Assembly: GCA_021325675.1 (NCBI GenBank)
Contig: JAJTCM010000003.1
Span: 496,001-560,000 of the forward strand
DNA length: 64,000 nt
Direction: 5' to 3'
From: Crocinitomicaceae bacterium
GTDB lineage: Bacteria; Bacteroidota; Bacteroidia; Flavobacteriales_D; Crocinitomicaceae
Shown here: positions 45,521 through 54,228 of the stretch, piece after piece
Numbering within the stretch: position 1 is the stretch's first letter
Layout of the letters: each line of letters opens with the position of its first letter
Notes under the pieces: model-generated
What the model was told of the DNA's origin: nothing
Seen by the model: the letters and a program-made list of their open reading frames with translations, nothing else
The model's database searches: none
Program-made: the position numbers and the translations under genes

Positions 45521-46366
45521 ATGAAATTCACCGTATTTTTCGTTGCCGTCCTCAGCTGCGGTTTTTCCTATTCCCAAAAATGTTCCGATTGCCGGGAGCT
45601 TTACAACAATAAAAAGTACGAGGAAGTGATCGAAAGAGTGGCTGTTACGGCAGACAGCGCTGCAATTGACGATCTCGTCCTGCTGGCCAAAAGCTACCAG
45701 AACCTCGGTATGAAAAAAGATGCGATCGGCGCGTACAGCTACATTTTGATGGAAGACGAAAATAATGTAGACGCCCTTGTTTCCGTAGGTGCGCTTTTCA
45801 TTGAAATGGAAGAATACGACAACGCTTTATTCGCCACGGACCGCGCTTTAAAGTTTGATGCCGGAAACCAGAATGCGCTTTACAACAAAGCCGTTGTTTT
45901 ATATTACAAAGAAGATTCGCCAGCCCTGAACAAATTTGTGGAGGAAATCATCAAAAAGCATCCTTTAAACAGTGATTTTCTGTATGTAAAAGGCATGAGC
46001 GAAATTGAGAAGCAGCAATTTGAAGCAGCGGCCCAAACTTTTGGAAAAATCGAGCAGATCAATCCGAAAGCGCCCAACTTTACGTTTTACCAGGGATACG
46101 TGAATTACAAGCTTAACCGTATGGATCTAGCCAAGGAAAAACTCAAAAAATCCATTGAGATGAAGGACGAGCAAATCATCGACGCTTATTATTACCTGGC
46201 GCAAATTTATGTGCAGGAACAAAACAAGGTTGAAGCCTGTGAAGCATATACCAACGCAATCAACCTGGGTGACATCACCTTAAATAAAGAAGCCGACGAT
46301 TACTGCCTGGAGAAAAAACCGAAAAAAATAAAGTTGAGGGACCGCGGCGTGCGCACTTCTTTTTAG
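45521..46366 (+). CDS. Exported TPR protein
   Basis: 281 aa with signal peptide ending FSYSQ, then at least six TPR units (45-245; e.g. DNALFATDRALKFDAGNQNALYNKAVVLYY). Cysteines KCSDC follow the signal peptide. TPR proteins are protein-interaction scaffolds; no partner can be named. Ends 3 bases before a TATTTTTG box. Confidence 0.85.
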   Translation: MKFTVFFVAVLSCGFSYSQKCSDCRELYNNKKYEEVIERVAVTADSAAIDDLVLLAKSYQNLGMKKDAIGAYSYILMEDENNVDALVSVGALFIEMEEYDNALFATDRALKFDAGNQNALYNKAVVLYYKEDSPALNKFVEEIIKKHPLNSDFLYVKGMSEIEKQQFEAAAQTFGKIEQINPKAPNFTFYQGYVNYKLNRMDLAKEKLKKSIEMKDEQIIDAYYYLAQIYVQEQNKVEACEAYTNAINLGDITLNKEADDYCLEKKPKKIKLRDRGVRTSF

Positions 46367-46368
46367 CG

Positions 46369-46376
46369 TATTTTTG
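46369..46376 (+). promoter_or_regulatory. -7 box of the THUMP methyltransferase gene
   Basis: TATTTTTG, directly after the TPR gene stop and 16 bases before ATG 46393. Confidence 0.5.
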
Positions 46377-46392
46377 CAGCCTGAATTCGAAG

Positions 46393-47562
46393 ATGGAAAA
46401 ACAACTCACAATCACCTTAAAAACCCTATTTAGCGCTGAAGAAGTGCTTCGGGAAGAATTAAACGAACTGGGCTATCCCGATGTAAAAGTGCTCAACCGC
46501 GCTGTACAAATCACCGGGAGCTGGCGTGATGTTTATTTCCTGAACCTGCACACCCGCTGCGCTATTTCGATTGTAGTTGAAATCGCTACTTTCCGGATCC
46601 GGGACGAAAAAGACCTGTACAAGCAGGCAAAAAAAATCGACTGGACGCAGTATTTCTCCAGCGATAAAACCTTTGCTGTGAAAGGCTCCGTTTTTTCAAC
46701 CTTGTTTTCGCACACGCAATACCCGTTTTTGCTGGTAAAAGATGCCATTGTTGATACTTTTCGCGATAAAGAAGGCATCCGCCCGGACGTAAACATCAAA
46801 AAGCCGCAGGTTTTATTCGATATCCACATCAAGGAGAACCTTGTTACTTTGTCGCTGAACACCAGCGGGCTTCCGTTGTATATGCGCGGTTACCGCGAAG
46901 AAGTTGGAATGGCGCCGCTTAATGAAGTTTTGGCAGCGGTGATGATCCGCATGTCGGGCTGGGACCGTAAATCAACTTTTTTAGATCCGTTCTGCGGATC
47001 GGGAACTTTGCTGATTGAAGCAGCCTTACTCGCCGCAAATATTCCGTCCTGCATTGAACGCCAGCATTTTGCTTTCAAGAATTTCAATGACTTTGATAAT
47101 GAAGCCTGGGAGATCATTCAGGCCGAAGCCCGCAAGAATTTTAAAAAGATCGATTTTGAGCTCCTGGGTTCCGACATTGATTCCGAGATGATTTTTGCCG
47201 CCAAGCGCAATATCCGGCCTTTACAGATTGCCCGCAACATCAATCTTTCCGTTAAAAGCTTCGAAGAATGGAAAGACCTGGATATGAAACCCGGAACACT
47301 GATCTGCAACCCGCCGTACGGGGAAAGAATGGGAGAAGAAATCAACGAAATGTATGAAAACCTCGGTAACTGGTTCAAACAGGAATTAACCGGTTTTTCC
47401 TGCTGGATCATTTCATCCAATCTCGAAGCCATGAAATTCATCGGATTGAAGCCTTCCCGCAAAATCAAGCTGTATAATGGCGATCTGGAATGCTCTTTCC
47501 GCCAGTTTCAAATGTTCAGCGGATCGAAAAAAGATGAGGTAATGCGCAAATTAGAAGCTTAA
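46393..47562 (+). CDS. THUMP-domain RNA methyltransferase (RlmL N-terminal-like/YpsC type)
   Basis: 389 aa. N-terminal ferredoxin-like plus THUMP domain (about 1-155), then UPF0020 Rossmann methyltransferase domain: SGWDRKSTFLDPFCGSGTLLIEAALLA (motif I), GSDIDSEMIFAAKRN, and ICNPPYGERMG (motif IV NPPY, N2-guanine methylation). RlmL-type enzymes modify 23S rRNA m2G2445. Usually ~380 aa when unfused, as here. Confidence 0.93.
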   Translation: MEKQLTITLKTLFSAEEVLREELNELGYPDVKVLNRAVQITGSWRDVYFLNLHTRCAISIVVEIATFRIRDEKDLYKQAKKIDWTQYFSSDKTFAVKGSVFSTLFSHTQYPFLLVKDAIVDTFRDKEGIRPDVNIKKPQVLFDIHIKENLVTLSLNTSGLPLYMRGYREEVGMAPLNEVLAAVMIRMSGWDRKSTFLDPFCGSGTLLIEAALLAANIPSCIERQHFAFKNFNDFDNEAWEIIQAEARKNFKKIDFELLGSDIDSEMIFAAKRNIRPLQIARNINLSVKSFEEWKDLDMKPGTLICNPPYGERMGEEINEMYENLGNWFKQELTGFSCWIISSNLEAMKFIGLKPSRKIKLYNGDLECSFRQFQMFSGSKKDEVMRKLEA

Positions 47563-47575
47563 GTTTTTTTACTTT

Positions 47576-47708
47576 GCCACGAATGCACGAATTTTTTTGA
47601 AAATCTAACTTGTTAAAGTATTACACTAATATAATTCACAATGTGGATTATAGATTTGTGAAATTTCCATAATAACTATTGAACTATATTAATTCGTGCA
47701 TTCGTGGC
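47576..47708. mobile_element. MITE-like element, GCCACGAAT ends, copy B
   Basis: 133 bases; ends GCCACGAATGCACGAATT and complement GCCACGAATGCACGAATT, an 18-base perfect terminal inverted repeat. Lies between the THUMP gene and the convergent T9SS cargo gene. Its core matches the complement of copy A, so the element moved or was inverted. Confidence 0.75.
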
Positions 47709-47748
47709 CAAACTTATCATCAATATTAAGTAGAACAGACGCAGTAAA

Positions 47749-49002
47749 TTAGTTCACTACTATTTTTTGCACAGATTGCCCCGCAATTTCCACGAAATAC
47801 AATCCTTTCGCTAAATTTTCCACCTGCCCGTCTGTAGCAAGTGTAACGATCATTTGTCCAAGCTCGTTGAAAATGCGCACAGGATGCCCTTCCAGGACAT
47901 TTTTAACGTAAAAACTCCCGTTGTTCGGGTTTGGATAAAGCTGTACCGTGTTTTCGGCTTCACAATTCACGTGAATCAATTCGGAATACAGCGATTTACC
48001 ACTGTAATCCGTTTGCTTTAAGCGGAAATAAGTTCCTTTAACCTGATTGATTTTCAGCTCATAATCCAGCACCTGGTCCGAATTTCCTGCGCCTTTGATT
48101 GTTCCGGCATTCTCAAAAACAATTCCGTCCTCGGTCGTTTCGACGGTAAAAAAATTGTTATCCCGCTCCGAATAGGTTGACCAGCTGAACACTTTATCCC
48201 GGCCTTCGCAATGTCCGTTAAAAAAAGCCAGGTTAACCGGCAAAACAACATTTGCGGGAACATCCCATGGGGTCACTTCCAGGTCATCAATTTGCAGGTG
48301 ATGGTCATTGGAAGAATTATCCGCGTCATACCAGCGAAGCATGATTTCCTCCCCGGGATTGAGCGTTACGTTAAAAACAGCATACCTAAAAACACGGTTG
48401 GCGGCATTGTTCCCGTCCAGCGCCAGGCATTGATTGGAAGTTCCCGTGCAAGCCGTTCCTCCTTTTGCTGAGCTTTGGCTGCTCGTCCAGATTTGCTGAA
48501 AATTCAGCGCACTTACTGCCGTCCAGCTCCCGGAATTCAAGCTGCTGATCGCTGAAGCACTTTTTTGATAATGGAACTGCAGGTTATTCACATTCGTTCC
48601 GTTTTCAGCAATCGTCCATTGTTCGCCGTAATAACCAACTTCCAGCGACTGGATCGTTGAACCGGTATTGTTTTTAAAACGGGCTCCGATGTATATGTTA
48701 TTATTTGGCGAGCTGCCTGAAGCCCGGCTGCCAATGCTCATATCCGAACCGTTTTTGTAAATATACGGCTTCCCGGTGTTACTCATTGTGGTGTAGCTCG
48801 CTTCATACAGCATCGCATTGGGCAAAACATAAAAACCGGTCAGTGAAGTGTTGTCCGACCAGGTGATCGTACCACCATCCGAAGTTGTCGGCAGTCCATT
48901 GAAGTTCTGCGTGTAGGGCGTTCCTGTTGTTGCAAAGGAAATCTGGGCTTTTAAAGGAGAAAAGAAGAGTAATGATAAATACAGGCAGTATACATATTTC
49001 AT
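47749..49002 (-). CDS. Secreted T9SS cargo, type A sorting domain
   Basis: 417 aa from MKYVYCLYLSLLFFSPLKAQ (ATG 49011, three residues longer, is equally possible). The body (about 20-260) is a beta-rich region beginning TPYTQNFNGLPTTSDGG with DDLEVTPWDVPANVVLPV, of the kind found in lamin-tail/choice-of-anchor-type exported proteins. The C-terminal part has a fibronectin-like segment (FSWSTYSERDNNFFTVET) and a type A T9SS sorting domain (YPNPNNGSFYVKN ... LAKGLYFVEIAG). Ligand unknown. Promoter TACTTTTG lies at 49023-49030. Confidence 0.85.
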   Translation of the reverse strand: MKYVYCLYLSLLFFSPLKAQISFATTGTPYTQNFNGLPTTSDGGTITWSDNTSLTGFYVLPNAMLYEASYTTMSNTGKPYIYKNGSDMSIGSRASGSSPNNNIYIGARFKNNTGSTIQSLEVGYYGEQWTIAENGTNVNNLQFHYQKSASAISSLNSGSWTAVSALNFQQIWTSSQSSAKGGTACTGTSNQCLALDGNNAANRVFRYAVFNVTLNPGEEIMLRWYDADNSSNDHHLQIDDLEVTPWDVPANVVLPVNLAFFNGHCEGRDKVFSWSTYSERDNNFFTVETTEDGIVFENAGTIKGAGNSDQVLDYELKINQVKGTYFRLKQTDYSGKSLYSELIHVNCEAENTVQLYPNPNNGSFYVKNVLEGHPVRIFNELGQMIVTLATDGQVENLAKGLYFVEIAGQSVQKIVVN

Positions 49003-49022
49003 GGCGATCATTTTTTGTACTG

Positions 49023-49030
49023 CAAAAGTA
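49023..49030 (-). promoter_or_regulatory. -7 box of the T9SS cargo gene
   Basis: TACTTTTG on the minus strand, 11-20 bases before the candidate start codons. Confidence 0.45.
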
Positions 49031-49189
49031 CGCCTGCTTTATGAGGGCTATATTAAGAGAAAATTATACTTGTTTAAACAGCGAAAATTTAATATAGGAG
49101 CCTGTTTTCAATCACCTATGACTAAAAAGGCTTTGCTTTGAATTCATCGGATGTTTTTGTTATTTTTACCCCTTCAAAACTGGAAATCC

Positions 49190-50548
49190 ATGAAAAAATT
49201 TATACTCTTTCTTTTGCTTTTTACCGCCGGTCATTTGTTTGCTCAAAGCGATTCAGCCTTCATCCGCAAAGTCTATGACATGGCCCTCAGCAAAGGAAAC
49301 GCTTATGAAGACCTGCGCTCGCTCTGCAAAGATGTCGGTGCACGGCTCTCGGGGTCAGCCCAGGCGCAAATGGCGGTTGAATGGGGTGAACAAAAAATGA
49401 AAGGCTACGGTTTTGATAAAGTCTATTTGCAGGAAATCCAGGTTCCGAAATGGGTGCGCGGAAACAAAGAAGTATGCTGGATCCACGTTGGCCAAAAAGC
49501 CATTCCTGTTAAAATCCTGGCGCTCGGTGGCTCAGTTGGCACAAACGGCACAATTAAAGCCGAGCTGGTGATGTTCAATACGCTTGACGAGCTCAAAAAA
49601 GCCAAACGCAGCGAGGTGGAAGGCAAAATCGTTTTTCTCAACCAGGCGATGAATGAAAAGGACATCAATACCTTCAAAGCTTACGGAGGATGCTACGGGA
49701 TCCGTGCCCACGGGGCAGCTGAAACAGCAAAACTGGGTGGAAAAGCCGTTGTGATCCGTTCACTCGCCATGCCGGTAGACGATCATCCGCACACGGGGTC
49801 GCTCCATTACGAAGACGGTATTGAAAAAATCCCGGCGGCGGCGCTTTCCACCAAAGACTGTGAGCTGATCGCTTCGCATTACGCCAAGGGCAAGCTTAAG
49901 CTGACACTTGATATGGACTGCAAAGACCTCGGGATGGTAACCAGCTACAACGTGATCGGCGAGCTGACAGGCAAAGAAAAACCGGAAGAAATCATCACTT
50001 TCGGCGGCCACCTGGATTCCTGGGACACTGGCGAAGGCGCCCACGACGACGGAGCGGGAATTGTACACAGCCTGGAAGCAATGCGGATCCTGAAAGAAAG
50101 CGGCTATAAACCCAAACATACTTTACGCGTGGTTTTCTTCATGAACGAGGAAAACGGCAACAAAGGCGGAATGAATTACGCGCGGATAGCAAAGGAAAAA
50201 GGCGAAAAGCACATTGCTGCACTCGAAAGTGACCGCGGCGGATTTTCCCCGAAAGGTTTCAGCTGTGACGGTGATCTTGCGAAATTCCAAAGCATGTTTG
50301 ATTTTCATAAATTGTTCAAAGCTTACGAATTGAGTGAATTTGAACGCGGTTACGGCGGCGTGGACATCAACCCGCTAAAAGAACATTTTCCGGGAATTAC
50401 GCTTTTTGGCTTTGTACCCGATTCACAGCGCTATTTCGATTTTCACCATGCGGAAAGCGATGTGTTTGAAGCCGTGAATAAACGTGAGCTGGAACTGGGC
50501 TGTGCAGCGATGGCTTCGTTCCTGTATTTGATTGATAAAGGCCTGTAG
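49190..50548 (+). CDS. M28 family metallopeptidase
   Basis: 452 aa from MKKFILFLLLFTAGHLFAQ, a signal peptide. M28 aminopeptidase/carboxypeptidase Q-like fold with a PA domain inserted (about 135-260, KAELVMFNTLDEL ... GIRAHGAAETAKLGG). Zinc ligands: GGHLDSWDTGEGAHDDGAG (His, Asp), FFMNEENGNKGGMNY (Glu), ALESDRGGFSP (Asp), and C-terminal FDFHHAESDV (His). Exported peptidase in the periplasm or on the surface. Stands alone. Confidence 0.93.
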   Translation: MKKFILFLLLFTAGHLFAQSDSAFIRKVYDMALSKGNAYEDLRSLCKDVGARLSGSAQAQMAVEWGEQKMKGYGFDKVYLQEIQVPKWVRGNKEVCWIHVGQKAIPVKILALGGSVGTNGTIKAELVMFNTLDELKKAKRSEVEGKIVFLNQAMNEKDINTFKAYGGCYGIRAHGAAETAKLGGKAVVIRSLAMPVDDHPHTGSLHYEDGIEKIPAAALSTKDCELIASHYAKGKLKLTLDMDCKDLGMVTSYNVIGELTGKEKPEEIITFGGHLDSWDTGEGAHDDGAGIVHSLEAMRILKESGYKPKHTLRVVFFMNEENGNKGGMNYARIAKEKGEKHIAALESDRGGFSPKGFSCDGDLAKFQSMFDFHKLFKAYELSEFERGYGGVDINPLKEHFPGITLFGFVPDSQRYFDFHHAESDVFEAVNKRELELGCAAMASFLYLIDKGL

Positions 50549-50554
50549 TTTAGT

Positions 50555-50625
50555 ATCGCGAAGGGCCGCGAAGTTCTCGCTAAGTTTACAAAGTTTTTCT
50601 GGGCGTAACTTTGCGCGTAACCTTG
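50555..50625. repeat. CGCGAAG/CGCAAAGTTACGC word repeat
   Basis: In the gap between the convergent M28 and TrmH genes: left TCGCGAAGGGCCGCGAAGTT, right complement AAGGTTACGCGCAAAGTTAC. Imperfect hairpin built of CGCGAAG-like words. Confidence 0.5.
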
Positions 50626-50656
50626 TATAAGCTTCTAAAACATTTGCGTTCCAAAT

Positions 50657-51394
50657 TTACTTACGCAGCACCCCGCGGCAAAACTCCGAGAGCAGCACCG
50701 CACCGGCAATTGCCACATTGAGTGATTCCGTTTCACCCGCTTTGGGGATTGTGAGCGCCGTTTGAACCTGTTTTTGCACCGTCTCCGAGATCCCGTTCCC
50801 TTCATTTCCAAGCACGAGGATCCCTTCGGGCTTCAATTCTTTTTGATACACATTTTCACCGTTCAGCAAGGCGCCGTATACCGGGATTTTGCTTTCGGAA
50901 AGATAGGCTGGTAAATCCGTATAAAAAATCTTCGCCCGGAAAACAGACCCCATGGCTGCCTGCACCACTTTTGGGCTGAAGTGGCTCACAGTATTCGGTG
51001 AACAAACGATTGCATCGACGCCATACCAGTCTGCCAGGCGGATCAGCGTTCCGAGGTTGCCGGGGTCCTGGATATCATCCAACGCCAGTACAAAACGAAA
51101 ATCTTCCCATTCGCTTTCCCAGCGCTTGCAAACCACGAGGATTTTATTGGGTGTTTTTAATCCCGAAGCCTGTTTCAACTCGTTTTCACTGATCAGCTCA
51201 ACGGACTTTCCCTGTTTTTCAAAACGCTCAAAAAGATGCTGGTCCGTGGTAAAAACCTGCTCAATAGCATGTGCCCTAAACTCCAGAACTTCGGCCGCGC
51301 TTTTCTCTCCTTCTACCACAAATAAGCCTTGTTCATCGCGTACTTTTTTGATTTGGAGCGATTTCAAAAATTTAAGTTTGTTTTTAGACAACAT
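50657..51394 (-). CDS. TrmH-family RNA 2'-O-methyltransferase
   Basis: 245 aa SpoU/TrmH (SPOUT) protein. N-terminal RNA-binding domain begins NKLKFLKSLQIKKVRDEQGLFVVEGEKS; catalytic motifs ALDDIQDPGNLGTLIRLADW, GILVLGNEGNGIS and IPKAGETESLNVAIAGAVLL form the knot. Substrate (tRNA or 23S rRNA Gm) not deducible. Divergent from tamL with only 32 bases between starts. Confidence 0.92.
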   Translation of the reverse strand: MLSKNKLKFLKSLQIKKVRDEQGLFVVEGEKSAAEVLEFRAHAIEQVFTTDQHLFERFEKQGKSVELISENELKQASGLKTPNKILVVCKRWESEWEDFRFVLALDDIQDPGNLGTLIRLADWYGVDAIVCSPNTVSHFSPKVVQAAMGSVFRAKIFYTDLPAYLSESKIPVYGALLNGENVYQKELKPEGILVLGNEGNGISETVQKQVQTALTIPKAGETESLNVAIAGAVLLSEFCRGVLRK

Positions 51395-51407
51395 CGAAAA
51401 ACTTTAT

Positions 51408-51415
51408 TAGTTTTG
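51408..51415 (+). promoter_or_regulatory. -7 box of tamL
   Basis: TAGTTTTG, a TAnnTTTG match, 11 bases before the tamL ATG in a 32-base divergent gap. Confidence 0.5.
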
Positions 51416-51426
51416 TATAATTATAA

Positions 51427-54084
51427 ATGAGAGCGTCCAAACTTACATATTTTAAAGCTATTTCCCTACTGTTGCTCTTATATTCCTGCAACGCTACGAA
51501 ACTTGTTCCGGAAGGTAAATATCTCCTGGATAAAAATAAAATTGTTTATACGGACGAAAAGCTCAACACGGACGAGGTCAACACGATCATCCGCCAGCAG
51601 CCTAACCGGGAACTGCTCGGTATCAAGCTCAAGCTGCACACCTACAACCAGATTGATTCCACCAGGGTACTGAAAGCCCGCTCGAAGCAATACAACAAGG
51701 TAATTAAAAAAAATAAAAAGCGCAAAGCCCGTGAAAAAAGGATCAATGACCGGCGGATTGCCCGTGCACGCGCCAAGAACAAGGAAGAATATACACAACG
51801 GATCATTCCCCTGAAAGATACGGTAAACGTCCGGCTTTCCGTTTGGGAATGGATTAAGTATAAACGGGGCGAAAAACCTGTGATTTACGACTCAACGGCC
51901 ATGAATAAATCCGTTGACCAGCTCAAAAAATACCTGCGGAAAAAAGGCTATTACTATGGCAATGTCAGCGCCGCGGTTGAAGACAGCAAAAGCAATCCTA
52001 AAAAACGCACCGTTACTTATACAATTTACTCCGGAAAACCTTATTACATTGATTCCGTAACTGTTGACTGCCCAAACCCGAGCGTACTCGGATCTTATAA
52101 TACTTTCCTGAAGAAACAGCTTTTTGATCCCCTGATCGGGCATAAATTCGATGAGGATTACCTGAATTCTTACCGCAGCAAAGTTGCCAAATACATGCGT
52201 GATGACGGTCTTTATGGCTTCAGCCCCTCAAGCATCAACTATATTGCCGACACCAATAACATGAAGCTGGGCCTTACAATCATCTTCTCCGACCGGAAAA
52301 TCATCCGGGGCGATTCCGCTTATCTTGTTCCTTACGCCAATACTTATGTGGAAAACGTATATTTCCACATCCCGGATACAACCTGGTACACAGGAAGCTT
52401 CACCCAGGATATGGATAAGCTCGGATTAAGCGTTATCGAAAAGGAAAGCGGCTTTTTAAGAACAGTTGATACCTTTTTTTACAACGATATCGTTTACACC
52501 AACAGGGAACGGAAGGCAATGGCAAAAAGGAATATCATCGTTGAGAAAAATACGCCCAATCCCCTGCGCTTTACTTACGTGCTTTACAACGGTAAATCCG
52601 TCATCCGGCCTTCCATGCTGGAATTGCAGAATTACCTGGAGAACAAAAATATTTACAAGGAATATTACATCGACCGGTCGTATAACCGCCTGGTGCAGCT
52701 CGATGTGTTCCAAACGATAAAGCCCGTCATTAAAGAGATTGGCAACAACAAGATTGAAGTCCATTATTATTTAGTTCCGGCCAAAAAGCAGGTGTTCAAC
52801 ATTGAGCAGCGTTTCACGAACTCCAACGGTTTCCTCGGTTCATCGGCATCCGTGAATTACAATAACAAAAACCTCTTCCGCGGCTCAGAAAAGATGACGA
52901 TCAGCTTCGGGGGTGGTTTTGAATCCCAGCCAACGGTCTTTAACGACGACGCCACAGAAGAAGAAAACAAAAAAGCGGCGCGAAGCTTCAACACCTTTGA
53001 AATCGGGCCATCGATCAAATTCGATTTACCGGGTTTATTCCTCATTCGCCGGGCAACCAAGCTTTCCAAGCGCCATCGTCCGCGTACTATTCTTTCTGCA
53101 GCTTACAACTACCAGAAACGGAATGATTTTACACGGGAAATTTTCCAGCTCAACTACATGTGGAAATTCTACATGGGCAAAACCCAGGTAATCCAGGTTG
53201 GTTTCCCCGCAGCGGCGATTAAATACGTACGGATAGATCCGCAGCCTGCTTTTGAAGAGCGGCTCAACAAAAGCAATGACCTTTTCCTGAAAAATGCCTA
53301 CAGCAACCAGTTTATCTGGGAAAACCTGAAAATAATGTTCGAATACAACAATAAAATGTCGGACAACAAGAAAAAGTACAACTTCGTTTATAACACTTCA
53401 CTTGTCAGCGCAGGATGGATCCTTGCTCAGCTGAACCTGAAAGACACCAGCGCCACAGGGCAGCAACAGGTTTTCGGTGTGGCTTACTCCCGTTTCCTCC
53501 GTTTCGACAACGATGCCATTTTCGGTTACCCGATCAATAAAAAAACGTCTTTCCACGCCCGGGCTTTTGCCGGTGTCGGGATCCCGCGCGGAAACAAAAC
53601 GACTTCCCTTCCGTTCGACTACAGCTTTTTTGCGGGCGGGGCCAACGACAACCGCGGCTGGCATGCACGTGCCCTCGGACCGGGATCGTACCAGTATTAC
53701 AAAGATTCTTTACGCACCGCCACCCAAATTGGCGACGTGAAGCTCGGACTTTTCGGTGAATTGCGTTATTCTTTGTCCCCAACATTCAAAACAGCCCTTT
53801 TCATTGATGCGGATAACATCTGGACGTACGAAAATGACAAGCAGCGCCCCGGCGGACAATTCTCTAAAAATTTCTACAAAGAGATCGCACTGGCTGTCGG
53901 CGCCGGGATCCGGATCGACTTCACCTTCCTCGTTGTACGCTTTGACCTCGGTTTCCCGATCACCAACCCTTCCCTTCCATACGGACAGCGCTGGATTTTC
54001 CAGGACCAGGATGACGAGCTTAAACAGTATATTTCCAAGCCTTTCAAACCAGCCTTCCAGTTTGGTATCGGGTATCCGTTCTGA
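51427..54084 (+). CDS. tamL: TamL-type BamA/TamA family outer-membrane lipoprotein
   Basis: 885 aa. Lipoprotein signal with lipobox LLYSC (C21), then TKLVPEGKYLLDKNKIVY, the hallmark of TamL, the lipid-anchored TamA of Bacteroidota. POTRA region about 40-460, C-terminal Omp85 beta-barrel about 480-885, with FFAGGANDNRGWHARALGPGSY near the L6 loop and RIDFTFLVVRFDLGFPI. It takes part in outer-membrane assembly with TamB; a tamB gene usually nearby is not seen here. A very basic segment (83-119) lies before the second POTRA. Confidence 0.9.
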   Translation: MRASKLTYFKAISLLLLLYSCNATKLVPEGKYLLDKNKIVYTDEKLNTDEVNTIIRQQPNRELLGIKLKLHTYNQIDSTRVLKARSKQYNKVIKKNKKRKAREKRINDRRIARARAKNKEEYTQRIIPLKDTVNVRLSVWEWIKYKRGEKPVIYDSTAMNKSVDQLKKYLRKKGYYYGNVSAAVEDSKSNPKKRTVTYTIYSGKPYYIDSVTVDCPNPSVLGSYNTFLKKQLFDPLIGHKFDEDYLNSYRSKVAKYMRDDGLYGFSPSSINYIADTNNMKLGLTIIFSDRKIIRGDSAYLVPYANTYVENVYFHIPDTTWYTGSFTQDMDKLGLSVIEKESGFLRTVDTFFYNDIVYTNRERKAMAKRNIIVEKNTPNPLRFTYVLYNGKSVIRPSMLELQNYLENKNIYKEYYIDRSYNRLVQLDVFQTIKPVIKEIGNNKIEVHYYLVPAKKQVFNIEQRFTNSNGFLGSSASVNYNNKNLFRGSEKMTISFGGGFESQPTVFNDDATEEENKKAARSFNTFEIGPSIKFDLPGLFLIRRATKLSKRHRPRTILSAAYNYQKRNDFTREIFQLNYMWKFYMGKTQVIQVGFPAAAIKYVRIDPQPAFEERLNKSNDLFLKNAYSNQFIWENLKIMFEYNNKMSDNKKKYNFVYNTSLVSAGWILAQLNLKDTSATGQQQVFGVAYSRFLRFDNDAIFGYPINKKTSFHARAFAGVGIPRGNKTTSLPFDYSFFAGGANDNRGWHARALGPGSYQYYKDSLRTATQIGDVKLGLFGELRYSLSPTFKTALFIDADNIWTYENDKQRPGGQFSKNFYKEIALAVGAGIRIDFTFLVVRFDLGFPITNPSLPYGQRWIFQDQDDELKQYISKPFKPAFQFGIGYPF

Positions 54085-54178
54085 TTTTTTTTAGATCGTT
54101 GGATTATCGGATTCTTAAGTTGTTGGAATCCGTAAAAAAAGTGCTCCTCTAAAAATCTAACAATCCAGCAATCTTATT
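54085..54178. repeat. Inverted repeat with TTGGATT words
   Basis: Left TTTTTTTTAGATCGTTGGATT then ATCGGATTCTTAAG; right complement AAGATTGCTGGATTGTTAG then ATTTTT. Starts directly after the tamL stop codon and could end its transcription; the T-run is at the wrong end for a classical terminator. Confidence 0.6.
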
Positions 54179-54200
54179 ACCTCCGTTTTCATTTTTTTAC

Positions 54201-54208
54201 TATTTTTG
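54201..54208 (+). promoter_or_regulatory. -7 box of fbaA
   Basis: TATTTTTG, 20 bases before the ATG at 54229. Confidence 0.5.
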
Positions 54209-54228
54209 TACGCTAAAAAAGTTGATCT

